In this document: positions 1 through 5,175 of the stretch, piece by piece
Numbering within the stretch: position 1 is the stretch's first letter
Layout: every line of letters begins with the position of its first letter
Assembly: GCA_031376995.1 (NCBI GenBank)
Contig: JANMEO010000064.1
Location: 1-6,715, forward strand
Direction of reading: 5' to 3'
From: CANHBY01 sp031376995
Lineage (GTDB): Bacteria; Pseudomonadota; Gammaproteobacteria; Burkholderiales; Burkholderiaceae_C
Length of the DNA stretch: 6,715 bases
The notes under the pieces: generated by a model
Database searches by the model: none
Told to the model about the DNA's origin: nothing
The model's input: only the letters and a program-made list of their open reading frames with translations
Program-made: the position numbers and the translations under genes

Positions 1-375
1 GTGCATGGCCGCAAGCTCGGTCGCGAGCTGGGGTTTCGCACCCTGAATCTGCGCTTCGCCCACGACCATCCGGCCGTCAAGGGTGTTTTTGCAGTTCAAA
101 CTCAAGGCCTGACCCCCACCCCAATGCCTGGGGTCGCCAGCTTGGGCGTACGACCTGCCGTTGAACAGGCCGGGGCCATGCTGCTAGAGGTTCACTGCTT
201 GACCTGGCCTGATCATTTGGGCCTCGAGGGCGCCTACGGCCGCTGCGTGCGGGTTGACTTGTTGCACAAGCTCCGTGATGAAAAAAACTATGACTCGCTC
301 GATGCGCTCAAAGCAGGCATTGCTCAAGACGTGCTTGATGCGCGCCATTGGCTGGGCCTGCATCGCCCCGAATAA
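1..375 (+). CDS. ribF: Bifunctional riboflavin kinase / FAD synthetase, C-terminal part (5' end cut by window)
   Basis: RibF makes FMN from riboflavin and ATP (C-terminal kinase domain) and then FAD from FMN (N-terminal adenylyltransferase domain) in the cytoplasm. Only the last 124 residues are here, covering most of the kinase domain. The visible start has the flavokinase signature HGRKLGRELGFRTLNL, the form of GRxLGFPTxNL that binds nucleotide. Next come a GVFAV strand, the GVASLGVRP segment and LLEVH, where the Glu matches the usual catalytic Glu of the ExH motif. The terminal helix DEKNYDSLDALKAGIAQD is typical of RibF C-termini. The GTG at position 1 is almost certainly an internal Val, since the family normally reads GxVVHGR here, so the gene continues left of the window. 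The stop is TAA at 373-375. queA follows 77 bp later on the same strand. ribF is often followed by ileS and lspA in proteobacteria, so the neighbour is less usual. Confidence 0.93.
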   Translation: MHGRKLGRELGFRTLNLRFAHDHPAVKGVFAVQTQGLTPTPMPGVASLGVRPAVEQAGAMLLEVHCLTWPDHLGLEGAYGRCVRVDLLHKLRDEKNYDSLDALKAGIAQDVLDARHWLGLHRPE

Positions 376-452
376 CACCGTTGATGATGGCAGTCATCGC
401 GGTCCTGACTCGACATCCAACTGATCTTCACTGTCCCAAGCCGGATGCTTTC

Positions 453-1502
453 ATGCCGTTCACCCTTGACGATTTCAACTTTGACCTCCCCCCTGCGCTC
501 ATTGCCCAGCACCCCACAGCGCAGCGCAGTGCCTCACGGCTGCTTGACGCCCGACAAGACCAACCGGCTCACCGAGTCTTTCACGAGTTGCCCAGATTGC
601 TGCAAGCGGGAGACTTGCTGGTGTTCAACGACACCCAGGTGATCAAAGCGCGACTGCATGGTCGCAAAACCAGTGGCGGACAAATCGAGCTGCTGGTAGA
701 GCGCGTGTTGCCTGACAGCACCGAGGTGTGGGCGCAGGTGCGGGCGAGCAAAAGCCCACAAGCCGGCTCACAGCTGCAGCTGGGCGATCCCAGTGACCCA
801 TTCAACGCCGAGGTGCTGGGCCGGTGTGGGCCTGATGACAGCCTTTTTCACCTGCGCTGGCCAGCAGACCCGCTTAAACTGATGAGCCGATACGGCCATG
901 TGCCCTTGCCACCCTACATCACCCATGATGACACGGCCGATGACGCGCAGCGCTACCAAACGGTGTTTGCACGCCGACCTGGCGCCGTGGCAGCCCCCAC
1001 GGCGGCGCTGCATTTTGATGAGGCTTTGTTAGAGGCCTTGAGCCTGAAGGGCATTGAGCGAGCCCATGTGACGCTGCATGTAGGCGCCGGGACTTTCCAA
1101 CCGGTACGAACCCAAGCCTTGACAGCGCATCGCATGCACAGCGAGTGGTATGACATCCCCGCAACCACCGTGCAGGCCATCCAATCTGCGCACGCACGAG
1201 GTGCTCGTGTGGTGGCGGTGGGCACCACCACACTGCGAGCCCTAGAATCTGCCGCCTTGGGAGGTGCGCTGCGCGCCGGCGCCCGAGAGACCGATATTTT
1301 TATCACGCCGGGGTTTTCATTTCAGGTGGTAGACACCTTGATCACCAACTTTCATTTGCCCAAAAGCACCCTGCTGATGTTGATCAGCGCATTTGCTGGC
1401 CATGAAAAAATCAAGGCGCTGTATGCCCATGCGATTGAGCACCACTATCGATTTTTCAGCTACGGCGACGCCATGCTGCTGCAACGCTCAATGCTGAAAT
1501 AG
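453..1502 (+). CDS. queA: S-adenosylmethionine:tRNA ribosyltransferase-isomerase
   Basis: QueA transfers and isomerises the ribosyl part of S-adenosylmethionine onto preQ1 already in the tRNA anticodon (position 34), giving epoxyqueuosine, in the cytoplasm. The product is 349 residues, the usual family length. Family blocks run in order: an N-terminal FDLPPALIAQHP-type opening, FNDTQVIKARLHG (58-70), GHVPLPPYI (148-156), YQTVFARRPGAVAAPTAALHF (168-188), LHVGAGTFQPVR (208-219), TNFHLPKSTLLMLISAF (298-314) and YRFFSYGDAMLL (332-343). The ATG at 453 is chosen because the protein then begins MPFTLDDFNFDLP, as in relatives. The frame stays open upstream to 348, with ATGs at 384 and 387, but that extension overlaps ribF or its spacer and resembles nothing in the family. 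The ribosome binding site is weak (GGA at 443-445, 7 nt from ATG). tgt starts 51 bp downstream, so the two are probably co-transcribed. Confidence 0.96.
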   Translation: MPFTLDDFNFDLPPALIAQHPTAQRSASRLLDARQDQPAHRVFHELPRLLQAGDLLVFNDTQVIKARLHGRKTSGGQIELLVERVLPDSTEVWAQVRASKSPQAGSQLQLGDPSDPFNAEVLGRCGPDDSLFHLRWPADPLKLMSRYGHVPLPPYITHDDTADDAQRYQTVFARRPGAVAAPTAALHFDEALLEALSLKGIERAHVTLHVGAGTFQPVRTQALTAHRMHSEWYDIPATTVQAIQSAHARGARVVAVGTTTLRALESAALGGALRAGARETDIFITPGFSFQVVDTLITNFHLPKSTLLMLISAFAGHEKIKALYAHAIEHHYRFFSYGDAMLLQRSMLK

Positions 1503-1516
1503 CGCCCCTTGCAGAC

Positions 1517-1532
1517 CCTGCAAACCTGCAAA
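1517..1532 (+). repeat. Perfect 8-bp tandem duplication in the queA-tgt spacer
   Basis: CCTGCAAA occurs twice back to back (1517-1524 and 1525-1532) in the 51-bp spacer between the queA stop and the tgt ATG. It is probably a replication-slippage duplication. The spacer has no recognisable Shine-Dalgarno sequence and no terminator-like hairpin, which fits readthrough from queA into tgt. No function can be assigned. Confidence 0.6.
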
Positions 1533-1553
1533 ACACACCAGCACAATCCAAGC

Positions 1554-2681
1554 ATGCTTAATTTTCAATTGCTACACACCGACGGCGCCGCACGACATGG
1601 GCGCCTGAGCCTGCCTCATGGCGTTGTTGAGACCCCGATTTTCATGCCTGTGGGCACCTACGGCACCGTCAAGGGGGTGATGCCCCAATCACTCAAAGAG
1701 CTCGGCGCCCAAATCATTTTAGGCAACACTTTTCATCTGTGGCTGCGCCCAGGGCTGGAGGTGATTCAGAAGTTTGGTGGGCTGCACCGGTTTGAAGGCT
1801 GGCAGCGCCCTATCTTGACCGACAGTGGCGGCTTTCAGGTCTGGAGCCTGGGTGAGATGCGCAAAATCACTGAAGAAGGCGTCAGGTTTTCATCGCCCAT
1901 CAATGGCGACAAACTGTTTCTAACCCCTGAGGTCAGCATGCAAATTCAGCATGCGCTCAACTCAGACATTGTCATGCAGCTTGACGAGTGCACCCCCTAC
2001 CAAACCCAGGGGCAACTCACCACCGAGCGCGAGGCACGCTTGAGCATGGAAATGAGCCTGCGCTGGGCCCGCCGCTGCCGCGATGAGTTAAGCACCCTCG
2101 ACAACACCAACGCACTGTTTGGCATTGTGCAGGGGGGCATGTTTGAGCCCCTGCGTGAGGCCTCGCTGGCGGGGCTGGCTGAGCTTGATCTTCCGGGCTA
2201 CGCCATTGGCGGGTTGAGTGTCGGCGAGCCCAAAGAAGACATGCTGCGCATCTTGCGCCACACCGCGCCGCAAATGCCCGTGCACAAACCCCGCTACCTG
2301 ATGGGCGTGGGCACGCCTGAAGATTTGGTCGATGGGGTCAGCCAGGGCATCGACATGTTTGACTGCGTGATGCCCACGCGCAATGCACGCAACGCTCACC
2401 TCTTTACCCGCTTTGGTGACCTCAAACTGCGCAACGCCCGACACAAAGCCGACGAGCAAGCGGTCGACGCCACCTGTCACTGCCACACCTGCCAAAATTT
2501 CTCTCGCGCCTACTTGCACCACCTTGACCGCTGCGGCGAAATGTTAGGGCCCATGCTGGCCAGCATTCACAACCTGCACTACTACCTGAGCTTGATGGGC
2601 GAAATGCGCGAAGCGGTGCAAGCAGGCACCTTCAATGCCTTCGTGGCTCAATTCAAAACAGACCGCGCACGAGGGGTGTGA
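1554..2681 (+). CDS. tgt: tRNA-guanine (queuine) transglycosylase
   Basis: Tgt swaps guanine-34 of tRNAs for Asp, Asn, His and Tyr with preQ1, the step before QueA. The product is 375 residues, the length of the bacterial family, forming a TIM barrel with a zinc subdomain. Visible hallmarks: VGTYGTVKGVMP (33-44), GNTFHLWLRPG (57-67), the LTDSGGFQ loop with active-site D90, QLDEC (142-146) with substrate-binding D144, GIVQGG (190-195), AIGGLSVGEP (217-226), and GIDMFDCVMPTRNARN with the nucleophile D267. The zinc site is complete: C308, C310, C313 and H339. All catalytic and metal residues are present, so the enzyme should be active. ATG 1554 gives a normal N-terminus; an in-frame TTG at 1509 would add 15 unsupported residues. 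No clear Shine-Dalgarno sequence precedes either start. The usual bacterial NTYHL appears as NTFHL, a common variant. The gene converges on the MCP gene with 41 bp between stops. Confidence 0.97.
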   Translation: MLNFQLLHTDGAARHGRLSLPHGVVETPIFMPVGTYGTVKGVMPQSLKELGAQIILGNTFHLWLRPGLEVIQKFGGLHRFEGWQRPILTDSGGFQVWSLGEMRKITEEGVRFSSPINGDKLFLTPEVSMQIQHALNSDIVMQLDECTPYQTQGQLTTEREARLSMEMSLRWARRCRDELSTLDNTNALFGIVQGGMFEPLREASLAGLAELDLPGYAIGGLSVGEPKEDMLRILRHTAPQMPVHKPRYLMGVGTPEDLVDGVSQGIDMFDCVMPTRNARNAHLFTRFGDLKLRNARHKADEQAVDATCHCHTCQNFSRAYLHHLDRCGEMLGPMLASIHNLHYYLSLMGEMREAVQAGTFNAFVAQFKTDRARGV

Positions 2682-2711
2682 AGCAGGCGCAACGACCGCC
2701 ATCCACCTCTC
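2671..2711. terminator. Possible bidirectional stem-loop between convergent tgt and MCP genes
   Basis: GAGGGGTG (2671-2678) can pair with CACCTCTC (2704-2711), giving 8 bp with one G-U wobble. A smaller GGCG/CGCC stem (2686-2689 with 2697-2700) nests inside. The structure spans the tgt stop and most of the 41-bp gap to the MCP stop, where a shared terminator would be expected. Neither strand has a T-run after the stem, so it is not a classical intrinsic terminator. It may only protect 3' ends, or it may be chance. Confidence 0.3.
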
Positions 2712-2722
2712 AACAATCACCC

Positions 2723-4294
2723 TCAAGTCTTCAACTTAAAAACCGAGACGGACTTCACCAGTTCAAGCGCCAGGGTGCTCAGATTTTCTGAGGCTGTGGC
2801 ACTTTGCTCTACCAAAGCGGCATTTTGCTGAGTGGCTTCATCCATTTGACTCATGGCTGATGACATCTTGCTGACCCCCGAGCTTTGCTCACTGCTGACG
2901 CTGCTGATTTCACCCATGATCTCGGTCACACGCTTGATGGACTGAACCACTTCACTCATGGTCTCACCAGCCAAGTCGACCAATTCGGTTCCTTTTTCAA
3001 CACGTTCCACGCTGGCAGCGATCAGTGTTTTAATTTCCTTAGCGGCCTCGGCGCTGCGCCCCGCCAAGCTGCGTACCTCGCTGGCCACGACTGCAAAACC
3101 ACGCCCCTGCTCGCCCGCGCGTGCGGCTTCGACAGCCGCGTTGAGCGCCAAAATATTGGTCTGAAATGCAATACCGTCAATCACACCCACAATGTCGGCA
3201 ATCATTTTGGAAGAGCCATTGATACCCTTCATGGTTTCAACCACTTGACCCATGACTTCACCGCCCTGGCTGGCCACGTCGGACGCCTTCAAAGCCAGCT
3301 CATTGGCCAATGCAGCGCTGTTGGCATTTTGTGAGACTGCGGCACCCAGTTGCTGCATGGCCGCAGCGGTTTCCTGCAACGAAGAGGCTTGTTGTTCGGT
3401 GCGTTGACTCAAATCTTGATTGCCTTGGGAAATCTGAGCGCTGGCCGAGGCCATGTTGTCAGAGTTCTGGCGCACGTTGCCAACCACCTCGGTCAAACTG
3501 ACTTGCATCTCTTTCAGCGCACCCAAGAGCTGGGCCGTTTCATTCTTTCCTTCAGCTTTAATCCCTACCGTCAAATCCCCTGCGGCCACCGATCGGGCCA
3601 AATGCACAGCACGCTGAATGGGCTGAGCAATAGAGCGACTGATGGCAAAGGCGATTGCCATGCCCAGCAAAAAAACAGCACCGATCACGCCCAACAAGAA
3701 AGCAGCGGTATTGGCGTGCAAAAGCTTAGATTCATCGGCTGCACTTTTCCCGCCCGAAAAATTGTAGGTGATCAACTGCTCAAGCACACTCATGACATCA
3801 TCTGTCGCAGTACTGGCCAACCCGTCACTGATGTCAGCGGCTGCTTGCTGCTTTTTCTCTTTGCCCAGCGCCACAACTTTTTGCTGGGATTTTTGATAGT
3901 CTGCCCATTTTGTAGCGAAGTTTTCAAATAGCGCCCGCTCGGTCTGGCCTTGTATCAAACTTGCGTAGGAGTCCATCGAACTGTTGACTTCTTTGACCGC
4001 GTCCCCCATTTTCTGTTCGTACTCAGCGTGATAACTGGGGTCTTCTGTCAAGCTATGTTTGACTTCAAACTCCCGCGCTTGCAGAAGGGCCGCCTTGGCA
4101 ACGGCCAGTTGACCTACGCCCTGGAGCCACTTGTTAGCAAGCTGCTCAACCTGTGCGTTCACACGCTCCAGGCTGTACAACGCGACCATGCCCATGCCCA
4201 CCGTCAACGCTAAGACGATCAAAAATCCACCATACAGTTGGCGGTTTAAGCTCAAGCGGGCTAAAGCAGCAAAAATAGACAATGGGAGACGCAT
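2723..4294 (-). CDS. Methyl-accepting chemotaxis protein with 4-helix-bundle sensor, HAMP and signalling domain
   Basis: This is an inner-membrane chemoreceptor of 523 residues that would signal through CheW/CheA to the flagellar motor. Order: short cytoplasmic N-terminus, TM1 (about 21-41), periplasmic helical region (about 42-195, resembling the 4HB_MCP bundle), TM2 (about 196-218), HAMP (about 219-272) and a long cytoplasmic hairpin. The hairpin tip, GIAFQTNILALNAAVEAARA (374-393) followed by GEQGRGFAVVASEVRSLA, is the invariant kinase-control region. By my alignment, Q301, E308, Q315 and Q497 match Tsr methylation sites 297, 304, 311 and 493. The constant +4 offset implies no indels and the 36-heptad receptor class. 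The protein ends SVSVFKLKT with no CheR/CheB-tethering NWETF pentapeptide. ATG 4294 is preferred over GTG 4297 because a G-run (4300-4305) lies 5 nt upstream. It is the second gene after the Cache protein, 14 bp away. The ligand cannot be read from the sequence. Confidence 0.95.
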   Translation of the reverse strand: MRLPLSIFAALARLSLNRQLYGGFLIVLALTVGMGMVALYSLERVNAQVEQLANKWLQGVGQLAVAKAALLQAREFEVKHSLTEDPSYHAEYEQKMGDAVKEVNSSMDSYASLIQGQTERALFENFATKWADYQKSQQKVVALGKEKKQQAAADISDGLASTATDDVMSVLEQLITYNFSGGKSAADESKLLHANTAAFLLGVIGAVFLLGMAIAFAISRSIAQPIQRAVHLARSVAAGDLTVGIKAEGKNETAQLLGALKEMQVSLTEVVGNVRQNSDNMASASAQISQGNQDLSQRTEQQASSLQETAAAMQQLGAAVSQNANSAALANELALKASDVASQGGEVMGQVVETMKGINGSSKMIADIVGVIDGIAFQTNILALNAAVEAARAGEQGRGFAVVASEVRSLAGRSAEAAKEIKTLIAASVERVEKGTELVDLAGETMSEVVQSIKRVTEIMGEISSVSSEQSSGVSKMSSAMSQMDEATQQNAALVEQSATASENLSTLALELVKSVSVFKLKT

Positions 4295-4299
4295 CACCG

Positions 4300-4305
4300 C
4301 CCCCC
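4300..4305 (-). promoter_or_regulatory. Ribosome binding site deciding the MCP start
   Basis: A run of six G on the minus strand lies 5 nt before ATG 4294 but only 2 nt before the alternative GTG 4297, so it favours the ATG. It sits inside the 14-bp gap after the Cache gene stop, consistent with translation of both genes from one message. Confidence 0.5.
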
Positions 4306-4308
4306 GAA

Positions 4309-4794
4309 CTATTTCTTGTGCCCAATGTAGGTGGCGCCAACAATTTTTCCTGCGTCATCTTTGAGGGGGTTGTAGCACGCATCAAAGGCAGCGCCCAGCA
4401 CATCGACTACCCCGCAGTATGGGTCACCTTTGAGCAGGGCTTCATACGCTTTGTTGCGGGCGAGCTGGGTGCCCACCCCCCGCTTGCCCTCAGGCGTCAG
4501 CACATTGGTGCTCACACGCACAAACTCATCGCCGTCTTTGACAAATATGGTGGCTGTGGCACTGTGTACTTTGCGAATCTCGTCAACAACATCAAAGTTT
4601 TTGTTGATCTTGCGTGCACCAAAATACAGGACTGGTACGGTTTTATCCTCTAACTTATCCGTGCCTTCGATTTTTGCCACACCAATCTTGGCCAGACGGC
4701 TGTCCAGGTCAGTGATGGTGGCTTGGGGGCTGTAGGCTTGCGCATTGCCAAGCAAACAAAAAACAAGTACTGCTGCCAGTTTGAAGGATTTCAT
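4309..4794 (-). CDS. Secreted stand-alone Cache-domain protein (Cache_3-Cache_2 type), probable periplasmic sensor
   Basis: A 161-residue protein with a clear signal peptide: MKSFK, a hydrophobic core AAVLVFCLLG, and likely cleavage after AQA at residue 20, giving a mature periplasmic protein of about 141 residues. The mature part resembles the Cache_3-Cache_2 family found in extracellular parts of chemoreceptors and kinases: SATATIFVKDGDEFVRVST (78-96), then RGVGTQL, AYEALLKGDPYCG (116-128), DACYNPLKDDAGKIVGATYIG (138-158). No transmembrane anchor or output domain follows. C127 and C140 could form a periplasmic disulfide. It has the window's best ribosome binding site (AGGAGA, 4799-4804). 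ATG 4794 is chosen because of that site and the signal peptide; a longer frame to 4896 would bury the signal peptide. The MCP gene follows 14 bp later, so a ligand-capturing partner for that receptor is plausible but inferred. The ligand is unknown. Confidence 0.85.
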   Translation of the reverse strand: MKSFKLAAVLVFCLLGNAQAYSPQATITDLDSRLAKIGVAKIEGTDKLEDKTVPVLYFGARKINKNFDVVDEIRKVHSATATIFVKDGDEFVRVSTNVLTPEGKRGVGTQLARNKAYEALLKGDPYCGVVDVLGAAFDACYNPLKDDAGKIVGATYIGHKK

Positions 4795-4798
4795 GTGT

Positions 4799-4804
4799 TC
4801 TCCT
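4799..4804 (-). promoter_or_regulatory. Strong ribosome binding site of the Cache gene
   Basis: The minus strand reads AGGAGA ending 4 nt before ATG 4794, a near-consensus Shine-Dalgarno sequence. It fixes the start at the signal-peptide methionine rather than the longer upstream frame. Confidence 0.75.
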
Positions 4805-4881
4805 GAGAGCTGAATGACCGAAGCCTCGTACGAAAAATAAATCCAAGGCCAACGCCTGAAAATACATCGCTTAGTTGAGTT

Positions 4882-4925
4882 TTGATCATGTGGCAATCAT
4901 TTTTAACCCACACAATGTTGATCAT
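4882..4925. repeat. Imperfect inverted repeat / paired TTGATCAT boxes, possible operator
   Basis: TTGATCAT occurs at 4882-4889 and again at 4918-4925. Inside them TGTGG (4889-4893) and CCACA (4908-4912) form an inverted repeat around a 14-nt A+T-rich core. The arrangement is roughly two-fold symmetric: GATCATGTGG on one side, and GATCAACATTGTGTGG when the other side is read on the opposite strand. It lies about 90-130 bp upstream of the Cache gene, so it could be a regulator site or chance in A+T-rich DNA. Confidence 0.3.
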
Positions 4926-5010
4926 CATAGTGTTCAACCCAAAAGATAGGGTGAGTCTTCAAGACATTTTGGTGGCGATCTCGACTAAATACAACAACGT
5001 CCCAAGCCCG

Positions 5011-5064
5011 GTCAATCATGCGCCGCTTTTACTCACAGAGAGTTTTCAGAAGCACTGTTACGAC
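5011..5064 (+). repeat. Upstream copy (A) of the flavoprotein gene's 5' end, start codon lost
   Basis: This 54-bp segment aligns without gaps to 5122-5175, offset 111 bp, with 42 of 54 bases identical. Both copies are in the same reading frame. Translated, VNHAPLLLTESFQKHCYD corresponds to VNNAQLLFTESLKMHCYD. Where copy B has the flavoprotein ATG (5161), copy A has AAG (5050-5052). Similarity fades after the shared Asp codon, where copy A carries an extra Asp, and an in-frame TAG at 5107-5109 separates the copies. It is probably a decayed partial duplication of the gene start. Confidence 0.65.
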
Positions 5065-5121
5065 GACGCCGCATCTTCAGTTCCGCAGGGCATAGTCGCA
5101 TTCTTCTAGCACCCCGTCTCA

Positions 5122-5175
5122 GTGAATAATGCGCAGCTCCTATTCACCGAGAGCTTGAAGATGCATTGTTACGAC
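5122..5175 (+). repeat. Downstream copy (B), spanning the real flavoprotein start
   Basis: This is the partner of 5011-5064. It covers 39 bp of leader and the first five codons of the flavoprotein gene. Six of the 12 differences fall in third codon positions, four in first and two in second. That slightly favours a segment that was once translated, but the number is too small to prove it. Confidence 0.65.

Larger units (their letters stand above)
4795..5160. other. 366-bp divergent intergenic region with A+T-rich core and a duplicated gene start
   Basis: This gap separates the divergent Cache-MCP unit and the flavoprotein gene, so both promoters should lie here. Positions 4861-4980 are only about 38% G+C (46 of 120 bases by my count), well below the flanking genes, as expected for a promoter region. 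I could not find convincing -35/-10 pairs or a convincing flagellar sigma-28 site. An open frame at 4882-5109 (TTG start; ATG at 4888) has no Shine-Dalgarno sequence and no recognisable domain. Its only notable part is the segment at 5011-5064 that resembles the start of the downstream flavoprotein gene. I do not call it a gene. Confidence 0.7.

Noticed and set aside
348..452. N-terminal extension of QueA from the upstream in-frame starts
   Set aside because: It overlaps the end of ribF or its spacer, and the added residues do not resemble QueA. The family N-terminus begins at ATG 453.
2088..2522. Minus-strand open frame inside tgt
   Set aside because: It lies opposite the active-site and zinc-site coding region of tgt; codon mirror effects in G+C-rich DNA explain its length.
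2885..3931. Plus-strand open frames opposite the MCP gene (2885-3334 and 3350-3931)
   Set aside because: They are antisense to strongly conserved MCP signalling, HAMP and sensor sequence and show no domain or ribosome binding site.
4951..4974. Possible third copy of the repeat (VSLQDILV resembling ESFQKHCY)
   Set aside because: The offset is 87 bp rather than 111 and the match is short and poor; it is not distinguishable from chance by eye.
4860..4990. Sigma-28 flagellar promoter for the Cache-MCP unit
   Set aside because: Pieces such as TCAAAACT and GCGATGTA occur on the minus strand, but their spacing is about 7 nt rather than about 11, so they do not fit the consensus.
4882..5109. Small 75-codon open frame in the intergenic region
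   Set aside because: TTG start, no ribosome binding site, no recognised domain, A+T-rich promoter-like first half. Only the duplicated segment inside it is informative.
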